Part shown: positions 54,116 to 64,000 of the stretch, piece after piece | How positions within the stretch are numbered: position 1 is the stretch's first letter | Layout of the letters: the number at the start of each line of letters is the position of its first letter | Assembly (NCBI GenBank): GCA_963819175.1 | Contig: CAWFVJ010000016.1 | Span: forward strand, 186,001-250,000 | Direction of reading: 5' to 3' | Source: CAWBRT01 sp963819175 | Lineage (GTDB): Bacteria; Acidobacteriota; Terriglobia; Terriglobales; Acidobacteriaceae | Length of the DNA: 64,000 nt | Made by a program: the position numbers and the translations under genes | Notes under the pieces: generated by a model | The model's input: the letters and a program-made list of their open reading frames with translations, nothing else | The model's database searches: none | What the model was told of the DNA's origin: nothing

Positions 54116-54546
54116 ATGTCACCCCATGCGGCCCAAAGCGCGACTCCGGGCCTTCAGGGTCTCCGGGGCACATTCTACTCCGGTTGTCCGCGCAAGACTC
54201 GGGTAATTCGGGTTCGCTTCTGATCGAACTGGAAAAAAACTACCCCACCCTTCGCCAACAGCAGGCGAAAGGGTAGGGCACCCGAGATGTACGCGGTGCT
54301 TACACCCCACATTAGCCAACTGCGGGCGAAAGGGTAGGGCACCCGGCCCCAGCGAGTCGAAATCAAGATCCCACATCTGCCAAAGACGGGCAGATATGGG
54401 GCACCTGCGGGCGAAAGGGTAGGGCACCCGAGATGTACGCGGTGCTTACACCCCACATTAGCCAACTGCGGGCAAATGTGGGCCACCTGAGACATCGAAC
54501 CCGGGGCACCCGGCACTGAGAATTGAAATTTCGAAGTAGCGGTGCA
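54116..54546. repeat. Cluster of palindromic repeats
   Basis: Four hairpins of the CCCCA...TGGGGCACC family: 54243-54278 (arms CCCCACCCTTCGCC/GGCGAAAGGGTAGGG), 54306-54340 with mismatched arms (CACATT on the left, AAAGGGTAGGG on the right, a hybrid of two types), 54370-54401 and 54451-54483. They end 65 bases before the MFS gene stop. Confidence 0.75.
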
Positions 54547-55893
54547 TTATGGCTCGGATGCCAGGGTTGGCGTCATTAATGTAAAGCCAGTCAGCGGTAG
54601 TTGGAAGCAAACCGCGGCACCAAGCAGGAGAAGCGCCCCGGCGCTTCCAAAAGCAATCCAATGGGTACCGAAATGCTCGAAGCCCCAGCCGCCAAGCCAT
54701 GTACTGATCATTCCGGCGATCTGATGTACCAGATAGGCGGTGCCGTAGAGGACACCGACCAAGCGGACGCCGTAGATGTCGGCGAGCAGGGCGGACGAAG
54801 TCGCGATGCTACCGGCCCAGACGATGCCGCCGACAGCAGACGCCATATACAACTCCCAATGTGTGGCGACCAGAAGCAGCGCAAAGAAGCCCAGACCTCG
54901 GATGAAGTAGATGGCGGCCAGAATATTTTTGCGAGGCATGCGATCCGACAATCGCCCCAGTATCAGTGTGCCGAGAATGGCGACCAAGCCGATAATCCCG
55001 ATGCCGACGGAGCTTGTCATGGCGTCGAAACCATGGTCCATCAGCATGGGCACGCCGTGGGCACCCAGCAGATTCATGCTGAAACCGCAGGTAAACAGGC
55101 CGAAAGCAATCTTCAAGAATGGCGAAGTGCGTATGGCCGCACTGAATCGGAGGCTTTCCCGTGGATTCGCCGTGGCTGCGGCTGCATCTTGGGCGCTGAT
55201 TTGTTCGGGGAGCAGATCCGCATTGGGTGGAGCTTCATCGCGCATGATGAACAATGCCGACGGTACGGTTACAACAGCAAACACAGTGGCGTAGCCAATG
55301 AGCGTGGTTTGCCAGCGAAACCACTGGTTGGATAGGGCCAGCACCGGCGTCATCACGGCGATGCCGGCCATGGAGCCGGTGGACAGGAAGAACAACGCCA
55401 TGCCGCGTTGACGCCTGAACCAACGGCTGATGATGGGAGTAAGCGCAACTGGGCTGGCCAAACCGAGGCCGAGCGAAAGCAGTACCCCGAAGCCCAGCAG
55501 GAAGCTGAGCGGCGTGCGGGCGATGACCGTCCAGGCCGTCGACAGGATGACAATTGCTGTCCCGAGCAAGAGTACGGAGCGGGTTCCGAGGCGTCCGACC
55601 AAGTATCCGGCCAAGGCCATGGCCAAGCCATAGCACAACATGCCGACTCCGAGGATGCTGGAAAGCAGGCTTCGGCTGAATCCGAGGTCTCGAGACATGG
55701 GCAGGAAAAATGGCCCGATGCCCAGTCGCATACCGGCCGTGAGCAGGGTCAGCAAAGTGGCGGCTGCAACAATATTCCAGCCGAAGTACCAGCGGTGAAC
55801 AGGGACTTTTGGGGGCGAAGCCTTGAGGTTGGGACAATCCAGGTCGATCATCCCGTGACAGTCACAGACCGACTTCTCAACTGGACCGCTCAT
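54547..55893 (-). CDS. MFS transporter, OFA-like (oxalate/formate antiporter family)
   Basis: 448 aa from ATG 55893, with GGAGG five bases upstream. Twelve hydrophobic segments, WYFGWNIVAAATLLTLLTAG at helix 1 and RWFRRQRGMALFFLSTGSM around helix 5 are typical of OFA-type MFS carriers for small carboxylates. The cytoplasmic N-terminus has CDCHGMIDLDCP, an unusual cysteine group. Substrate not known. Confidence 0.85.
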   Translation of the reverse strand: MSGPVEKSVCDCHGMIDLDCPNLKASPPKVPVHRWYFGWNIVAAATLLTLLTAGMRLGIGPFFLPMSRDLGFSRSLLSSILGVGMLCYGLAMALAGYLVGRLGTRSVLLLGTAIVILSTAWTVIARTPLSFLLGFGVLLSLGLGLASPVALTPIISRWFRRQRGMALFFLSTGSMAGIAVMTPVLALSNQWFRWQTTLIGYATVFAVVTVPSALFIMRDEAPPNADLLPEQISAQDAAAATANPRESLRFSAAIRTSPFLKIAFGLFTCGFSMNLLGAHGVPMLMDHGFDAMTSSVGIGIIGLVAILGTLILGRLSDRMPRKNILAAIYFIRGLGFFALLLVATHWELYMASAVGGIVWAGSIATSSALLADIYGVRLVGVLYGTAYLVHQIAGMISTWLGGWGFEHFGTHWIAFGSAGALLLLGAAVCFQLPLTGFTLMTPTLASEP

Positions 55894-56087
55894 GCTTTCC
55901 TCCATCGGAGAACAACCCCACTTGTCCGTGGGCACCGTAAAACTCAATCTGCAAGAGGCTATTCTCAGAGTACATGCATTGCATAGTCAATGTCAGTGCC
56001 GCTACGAAGCGCGGCATGAATCCCATCCCAGACGCAGCCCCGGCCCTGGAGCGAGTCCGAGATTTCTGCGGAAGTTGTTGAGTTGAT
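55894..56087. other. Intergenic region upstream of MFS gene
   Basis: About 190 bases holding the MFS promoter and lying next to the tRNA. No clear boxes. Confidence 0.3.
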
Positions 56088-56164
<77 letters not shown>

Positions 56165-56725
56165 ATCTTGGTATTCAAGGCAAAATAATGCGGAGTGTCG
56201 AACAGGAGGGTCTCGACGATTCTGATTCTACGGACTGAGTTTGCGAGTGTCAAACAGTGCACGCGTTTGGCCGGGACCGGCGCGCAGTGGAAGCGCGGCT
56301 CAACAATCAGCAACCCTCGTCCAACTAATTCTGCCGGACGGCGTCTAAATCAGGTAGGGAAGTTCTGAACAAGCCTTGGTACACAAAACCGAGGTCCCTC
56401 GGAGGCTAAAGCCTGATTGGTTTTGCTGGTCTTACGTACGGGCTGAAGCCCGTACCCTTCAAAACCTTCGCTCGTTCAGACCTTCCTTAGACCGGATTCG
56501 CGGAGGGTGTTCCCCGGCCAAGGGGCCTGGCACACGGGGCTCCCGGCAAACGCTGTTTTTGGCATTTGCTGGGCGACATCGAATCCGGCGGTGCAAGCAC
56601 TGGGGTACATCAACCCTGGAACCGCTCTGGTGGAATAATGTGGCCGGAGAGCTGCTCGCGCCATCCAACACAAAGGTATAATCGAAAGCACGGGCCAGCC
56701 CCGACCGGGTGGCCGGAAATTACAT
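56165..56725. repeat. Intergenic region with hairpin repeat
   Basis: About 560 bases without a supported gene. A perfect hairpin, GTACGGGCTGAAGCCCGTAC, lies at 56436-56455. It belongs to a short repeat type common in acidobacterial genomes, as far as I know. Confidence 0.5.
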
Positions 56726-57943
56726 ATGTCCAAGAGTTCCAAGTGGTTCCTGATCAGCGTCTCCTCGGTCCTGGTGTTGTTTGTCATGCTGGGCAGTCTG
56801 GGAGTCAAGGCCTCCAACAAGAATGACGGTGCCTATCGGCAGTTGAACGTCTACACCGAAGTTTTGCAGCGCATACGTACCGACTACGTTGAAGAGCCCA
56901 ACATTCAGACCGTCACCGACGGCGCCCTGCACGGCTTGCTGGAGTCGCTCGATGCCAATTCGAGTTATCTCAGTCCCGCCGAGTACAAGAAATACAAGCA
57001 CCTGGGCGAGCAGAAGGCCGGCGTTGGCGCGGCGGTCTCCAAGCGATTCGGCTACGCGGCCGTCATTGCCGTGATTCCGGGCGGGCCGGCGGAAAAAGCC
57101 GGCATAGCGAACGGTGACATCATCGAAGGCATAGAGGGCAAGAGCACGCGCGAGATGTCGCTGGCTGAGATCCATGGTGTTCTCGGGGGCGAGCCCGGTT
57201 CCACCATTACGGTTTCGGTTGTGCGACCGCGGCGTGCGGTGCCGGAGAAGGTCACCATCACGCGCGAGGTGGTGAAGGACCCGGCGGCGACAGCCAAGAT
57301 GCTTGAGGATGGCATCGGTATGATTGCGGTGGACAGCTTCCCCAAGGGACGCACCCAGGAGATCGCAGGCAAAATCAAAGAACTACAGCGTGAGGGCGCA
57401 AAAAAACTGCTCCTCGATTTGCGTAACTGCGGCGACGGCGAAGAGGCGGAGGGAATTGCCACCGCGAATTTGTTCCTTAACCACGGACTGATCGCCTATA
57501 TGCAGGGGCAGACGGTCCCCCGGCAGGACTACAATGCCGACCCGGCGAAGGATGTCACCGATCTGCCGCTGGTGGTGATGGTGAACCGCAGCACCGCTGG
57601 TCCTGCCGAGGTGGTAGCCTCAGCGGTTCTCGGCAACGCGCGCGGCGACGTGCTGGGAGATAAGACCTTCGGCTCCGGCTCGATCCAGAAGGTTCTGGAA
57701 CTGAAAGACGGTGGGGCGCTGTTGTTGTCGGTGGCCAAGTACTTTGCGCCAAGCGGCAAGGCGATCCAGGATGTCGCCGTCACTCCGAACATTCTGGTTG
57801 CCGACGCGGCTGACGATTTTGTTTCTCCCGACGATGAGCAACAGGACGAGACTCCGGCTGAAACTCCCAAGAAACCGCATCAGGACGAGCAGATGCGGCG
57901 CGCCATCGAGGTGCTGAAGAACCTGGATCATAAAGCCGCATAA
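56726..57943 (+). CDS. S41 (CtpA-like) protease homologue lacking catalytic residues
   Basis: 405 aa. N-terminal membrane anchor or signal (FLISVSSVLVLFVMLG), then helical region and a PDZ domain (about 95-190: GGPAEKAGIANGDIIEGIEG). The S41 domain follows, but the nucleophile box that normally reads (S/T)ASASE is STAGPAE, with Ala at the Ser position, and the Lys box FGKG is FGSG. It is therefore probably an inactive protease homologue acting as a periplasmic PDZ scaffold. The acidic C-terminus ends in a helix. A terminator follows. Confidence 0.85.
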   Translation: MSKSSKWFLISVSSVLVLFVMLGSLGVKASNKNDGAYRQLNVYTEVLQRIRTDYVEEPNIQTVTDGALHGLLESLDANSSYLSPAEYKKYKHLGEQKAGVGAAVSKRFGYAAVIAVIPGGPAEKAGIANGDIIEGIEGKSTREMSLAEIHGVLGGEPGSTITVSVVRPRRAVPEKVTITREVVKDPAATAKMLEDGIGMIAVDSFPKGRTQEIAGKIKELQREGAKKLLLDLRNCGDGEEAEGIATANLFLNHGLIAYMQGQTVPRQDYNADPAKDVTDLPLVVMVNRSTAGPAEVVASAVLGNARGDVLGDKTFGSGSIQKVLELKDGGALLLSVAKYFAPSGKAIQDVAVTPNILVADAADDFVSPDDEQQDETPAETPKKPHQDEQMRRAIEVLKNLDHKAA

Positions 57944-58322
57944 GTTAAACTTCGCTGGAATCGCACGAGCCGCGGACTACATGTTCGCGGCTTTTTGCTT
58001 TGGTGCGCGAATGGTATCGCCCGCGAAGGCAAGCAACTACCCCACGTCAGCCAACTGCGGGCGGGACGTGGGGCACCCGGAACGAGAACGCGAAACGTTC
58101 AACGTGAAACGTGCCTTCCTGAGCGAAACGAAAGCCCCACCCAAGCTTCGCTTGAATGGGGCACCCGAAACTACCCCACGTCAGTCCAAAAGCATGAGGG
58201 ACGTGGGGCACCCGAAACTTACGCGGCACTTACAATCCCACATTTACCAACAGCGGGCAAATGTGGGCCACCTGATCTCCTGCGTCCCTTCAGGCCTAAT
58301 TAGGACTCAACGTGAAACGGCC
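57944..58322. repeat. Intergenic terminator and palindromic repeat cluster
   Basis: After the terminator at 57968, four hairpins of the CCCCA...TGGGG family: 58040-58073 (CCCCACGTC/GACGTGGGG), 58135-58161, 58174-58208 (same stem, different loop) and 58237-58267. No gene. Confidence 0.7.
57968..57996 (+). terminator. Terminator after S41 homologue
   Basis: AGCCGCG (57968-57974) pairs with CGCGGCT (57986-57992), followed by TTTTT. Confidence 0.8.
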
Positions 58323-61032
<2,710 letters not shown>

Positions 61033-61735
61033 AGAGATCGCCTTGCAGATAAAGATAACGTCCGGCAGACGGGCGTCCCACACCACGCTATCCCACCGGT
61101 AAGCATTACAGTTTACGACTTCTAACGGCTGGACGAAAGTGTCGCGATTGGCGGGGAGTGGAACTACCCCACGTCAGTCCAAAAGCGGGACGGGACGTGG
61201 GCACCCACGGCCCCCACGGAAAACGCAAGATCCCTCCGCTTCGGTCGGGATGACGGATGTGGGGTACCTGCCCAGGGATAGCGTTGCGATTGGCGGGGAG
61301 TGAAACTACCCCAGGTTAGCCAACAGCGGGCGAACCTGGGGCACCCCCGCGCGAAGAGTTCTGAACTTCCCACATTTGCCAACGGAAGGCAAATATGGGC
61401 CACCTGACCGCGAAGAGTTCCGAGCTTCCCACATTTGCCAACGGAAGGCAAATATGGGCCACCTGACCGCGAAGAGTTCTGAACTTCCCACATTTGCCAA
61501 CGGAAGGCAAATATGGGCCACCTGACCGCGAAGAGTTCTGAACTTCCCACATTTGCCAACGGAAGGCAAATATGGGCCACCTACGCGTTTCTTATGGAAA
61601 ATTCCACTAGCGGTTGGCGGCGGGTGACAAAGAGGTTTGACACTGGAATCCGGAAAACAATACCCTTTGAGCATCGTTGAGCATTGTCTGAGCATCGTCA
61701 GGACAGATGTCAACCTGAAGCGCGAGCTGATCGAC
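61033..61735. repeat. Intergenic region with 59-bp tandem palindromic repeats
   Basis: About 700 bases. It contains two single hairpins (61167-61203, CCCCACGTC type; 61309-61341, CCCCAGGTT type), a GGGATGACGG element at about 61227-61258, and four tandem copies of a 59-bp unit starting at 61351, 61410, 61469 and 61528. Each unit contains CCCACATTTGCC and GGCAAATATGGG, a hairpin. It lies between acnA and purD, which are divergent. Confidence 0.8.
61351..61586. repeat. Four-copy 59-bp tandem array
   Basis: Units begin GCGAAGAGTT at 61351, 61410, 61469 and 61528. Copies 1, 3 and 4 are nearly identical; copy 2 differs at two positions (TCCGAGC for TCTGAAC). No unique spacers, so it is not CRISPR. 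Confidence 0.9.
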
Positions 61736-63019
61736 ATGAGAATTCTCGTACTTGGCAGCGGTGGCCGTGAACATGCCCTCGTATGGAAGCTGATGCAGTC
61801 CAAGCGCGTGCAGGAGATTTACTGCGCGCCGGGAAACGGCGGCATCTCGCAAGATGCCACCTGCCTGCCCTGCGACCTTAAGAGCCTTGATTCCATTATG
61901 GAAGTCGCCAACCGCGTTCATCCGGAGCTGACCGTGGTTGGCCCGGAGATTCCGTTGATGGTCGGCGTGGTCGACGAGTTTCGCCGCCGGGGACTGCCGA
62001 TTTTCGGCCCGACCCAGGCAGCCGCTCAACTGGAGGGCAGCAAGAGCTTCGCCAAGTCCTTCATGCAGCGATTTCGCATTCCGACCGCCCGCTATGCGGT
62101 TTGCACCACCAACGAAGAGGTCAAGGATGCCCTCGGCCACTTTAGCCATCCCATCGTGGTCAAGGCCGACGGCCTGGCCGCAGGCAAAGGGGTTGTGATC
62201 GCCACCTCGCGCGAGGAAGCCGCGGCCACCGCCGCCGAAATGCTGAGCGGCAAAATGCTCGGCGACGCCGGGCGGCGCGTCGTGCTCGAAGAATTTCTGG
62301 AAGGCGAAGAACTTTCCTTCCTGGTGGTGACCGACGGCGAGCGCATCGCCCCGCTGGTGGCGGCACAGGATCACAAGCGCGTGGGCGACGGCGACAGCGG
62401 CCCGAACACGGGCGGCATGGGCGCTTATTCGTGTTCTGAGATCATCGACAACACCATGCGCGATTGGCTGGTCACCCACGTCGTGCGTCCGGTGATTGAC
62501 GGCATGCGCGATGAGGGCATGACCTACACCGGCGTGCTTTATTGCGGACTGATGATGACCGCGCGCGGGCCGATGGTGCTGGAATTCAATTGCCGATTTG
62601 GCGATCCGGAGACACAACCGATCCTGATGCGCCTGGACAGCGACCTCATCGATGCCTTCATGGCCAGCATCGACGGCAGCGTCAGCGACGGCGATTACAA
62701 GTGGTCGCCGGAGCCCTCGGTCTGCGTCGTCATGGCATCGGGCGGCTACCCCGGCAACTACGAAGTGGGCAAGCTGATCGAAGGGATCGATGAGGCGGAT
62801 GCAGTGCCTGGAGTGAAGGTGTTCCATGCAGGCACGACCTTTAAGGACGGGCGGTTCTACACGGCTGGAGGTCGCGTGCTGGGCGTGACCGCTCGCGGTG
62901 CAAGCTTGCGGCAAGCGGTCGATCGCGCCTACGAAGCCGTAGGCAAAATTCGCTTCGACGGCATGCACTATCGCCACGACATCGCACATCGCGGCTTGCA
63001 GACGCCCTCGGGAGAATAG
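61736..63019 (+). CDS. purD: Phosphoribosylamine-glycine ligase
   Basis: 427 aa from ATG 61736 (MRILVLGSGGREHALVWKL); the frame is open to 61637. Purine pathway enzyme adding glycine to phosphoribosylamine. ATP-grasp features: VKADGLAAGKGVVIA, EEFLEGEELSFLV, PNTGGMGAYS and LEFNCRFGDPETQ. Followed 95 bases later by purE. Confidence 0.95.
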   Translation: MRILVLGSGGREHALVWKLMQSKRVQEIYCAPGNGGISQDATCLPCDLKSLDSIMEVANRVHPELTVVGPEIPLMVGVVDEFRRRGLPIFGPTQAAAQLEGSKSFAKSFMQRFRIPTARYAVCTTNEEVKDALGHFSHPIVVKADGLAAGKGVVIATSREEAAATAAEMLSGKMLGDAGRRVVLEEFLEGEELSFLVVTDGERIAPLVAAQDHKRVGDGDSGPNTGGMGAYSCSEIIDNTMRDWLVTHVVRPVIDGMRDEGMTYTGVLYCGLMMTARGPMVLEFNCRFGDPETQPILMRLDSDLIDAFMASIDGSVSDGDYKWSPEPSVCVVMASGGYPGNYEVGKLIEGIDEADAVPGVKVFHAGTTFKDGRFYTAGGRVLGVTARGASLRQAVDRAYEAVGKIRFDGMHYRHDIAHRGLQTPSGE

Positions 63020-63114
63020 TTTTCCTGCGGCCAAGGGATCTCGGAAACAGCAGATCCTTCGATGCGCTCAGGATGACACCTCAACCGGGGGCAAAAAGAG
63101 GCAAGAGGAGGCAA
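63020..63114. repeat. purD-purE spacer with dispersed repeat
   Basis: AACAGCAGATCCTTCGATGC and CTCAGGATGACAC (63046-63080), a half-copy of the second repeat family. AGGAGG lies before purE. Confidence 0.5.
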
Positions 63115-63621
63115 ATGAGCAATCCATTGGTGTCCATCGTGATGGGCAGCGACTCCGACCTGGAAGTCATGAACGAGGCGGCCAAGGCGCTCGATCAGTT
63201 CGGAATCGGCTACGAGATCGATATCGCCTCCGCGCACCGCTCTCCGCAGCGCACCAGCCAGTTCTCCCGCGCGGCGGCCGGGCGCGGTATCAAGGTCATT
63301 ATCGCGGGCGCAGGCGGTGCGGCACACCTGGCCGGCGTGATTGCCGCTGAGACGATCCTGCCGGTCATTGCCGTACCCATAGCTTCTACTCCGCTCAACG
63401 GCTTGGACTCATTATTGGCAATGGTGCAGATGCCCGCCGGCATTCCGGTTGCGACAGTTGCAATCGGCAAACCCGGAGCCACCAACGCCGGCATACTTGC
63501 GGCTCAGATCATCGCACTCTCCGATGCGGCGGTGGCCGGTAAACTCGAACAGCACAAGAAGAAGTTAGCCGATGGAGTCGCCGAGAAGTCGAACAAACTG
63601 CGGCAAGCGCGCGCGAAGTAG
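63115..63621 (+). CDS. purE: 5-(carboxyamino)imidazole ribonucleotide mutase
   Basis: 168 aa from ATG 63115 after AGGAGG. Purine pathway mutase converting N5-CAIR to CAIR. SIVMGSDSDLEVMNEA, SAHRSPQRT, GAGGAAHLAGVIAAET and PLNGLDSLLAMVQMPAGIPVATVAIG are all intact. Probably co-transcribed with purD; purK is not in the window. Confidence 0.95.
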   Translation: MSNPLVSIVMGSDSDLEVMNEAAKALDQFGIGYEIDIASAHRSPQRTSQFSRAAAGRGIKVIIAGAGGAAHLAGVIAAETILPVIAVPIASTPLNGLDSLLAMVQMPAGIPVATVAIGKPGATNAGILAAQIIALSDAAVAGKLEQHKKKLADGVAEKSNKLRQARAK

Positions 63622-63744
63622 ATTGTTCAGCAGTAGAACAAAACAAAAGGTGGCTCGACTTCGCTCGCCATGACATTACGTAGGGATATGCCCACGGGGA
63701 ATTGCTCTCATATACAATCCCCATGTAATTACGAGAGGCTTCTC

Positions 63745-64000
63745 ATGTCTGATGTTCCCGCTCTGAGTTATGCCGTGTTGCTTGCTTACACCGACGAGGA
63801 GACCCGTCGTTGGCGCGCCTACTTTGACCAGAATCCGAAAGCCCTGGACGTGCCGATCGGTGGCGAGCGCAAGGACGTTCGCGGGCTGGTGACGCATCTG
63901 TTTGTCAGCGAGTACCGTTGGGGACAGCATCTTGCAGGCGAGCAACCGGCCTCGCCTGACTCCTTTAAGCCGCAGAACATCGACGAGATCTGGGCCATTT
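63745..64000 (+). CDS. DinB-like protein, cut by window end
   Basis: First 85 residues only; ATG 63745 after GAGAGG. TDEETRRWRAYFDQNPKAL and LVTHLFVSEYRWGQHLAGE suggest the DinB/YfiT four-helix fold with a metal-binding His pair. The rest of the gene is outside the window. Confidence 0.6.
   Translation, partial: MSDVPALSYAVLLAYTDEETRRWRAYFDQNPKALDVPIGGERKDVRGLVTHLFVSEYRWGQHLAGEQPASPDSFKPQNIDEIWAI

Noticed and set aside
61351..61586. CRISPR array
   Set aside because: Units are contiguous 59-bp copies with no unique spacers and no cas genes nearby.
61607..63034. Long minus-strand open frame opposite purD
   Set aside because: Antisense shadow; PurD ATP-grasp motifs are on the plus strand.

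Overview
The window looks like the chromosome of a soil-type Acidobacteriota (Terriglobia/Koribacter-like). This rests on protein flavour, high GC with GTG/TTG starts, acidobacterial small hypotheticals and many palindromic intergenic repeats; no rRNA or taxonomic marker was available to prove it. One tRNA (Met, CAT) is present. There is no CRISPR array and no rRNA.

Layout. 0-5.5 kb: lipoprotein MsrA; a c-di-GMP pair (sigma-54 activator with C-terminal PilZ, divergent from an HD-GYP/GAF/GGDEF protein); a YbaK-type editing protein. 5.8-15 kb: a large frameshifted secreted protein, a small secreted protein, argG, and a divergent sugar-acid-type IlvD/Edd dehydratase plus ACS-type MFS transporter. 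15-22.5 kb: an FNR-like regulator with four Fe-S-type cysteines, end to end with a translationally coupled minus-strand operon hdrC-hdrB-hdrA-flxDC-flxB-flxA, an HdrABC-FlxABCD-like electron-bifurcating complex. 23-27 kb: ppk1 and a family 1 glycosidase.

27.2-35.25 kb: an integrative element of about 8.1 kb inserted in the 3' end of the glycosidase gene, bounded by a perfect 35-bp direct repeat. It encodes a tyrosine recombinase next to the right end, an Xis-like and an XRE protein, a primase/helicase-like replication protein whose 3' coding end carries iteron-like repeats, a CGNR zinc-finger protein, several small unknowns and a stand-alone M41-like HEAGH peptidase. It has no virion or conjugation genes. 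It restores the glycosidase reading frame and leaves the old gene end beyond the right repeat.

35-64 kb: an LpxH-like phosphatase fused to a glycosyltransferase; Nudix, CHAD and Ppx-like HD genes (polyphosphate-flavoured); aldo/keto reductase; a CPA2 antiporter; DUF4118 and DUF5752 proteins with trehalose synthase TreT; a DUF2071 protein; a TPR protein; a LOG-family protein; ispF/ispD; a PIN-TRAM protein; an OFA-type MFS; tRNA-Met; an S41 protein lacking its catalytic Ser and Lys; aconitase; purD/purE; and a partial DinB-like gene at the edge.

Two window-wide patterns stand out. At least 13 single-base frameshifts break otherwise well-conserved genes, mostly in 37-61 kb and mostly at short homopolymers, so many may be sequencing errors. 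A family of intergenic hairpins keeps its outer bases and loop while its stem varies with compensatory changes.
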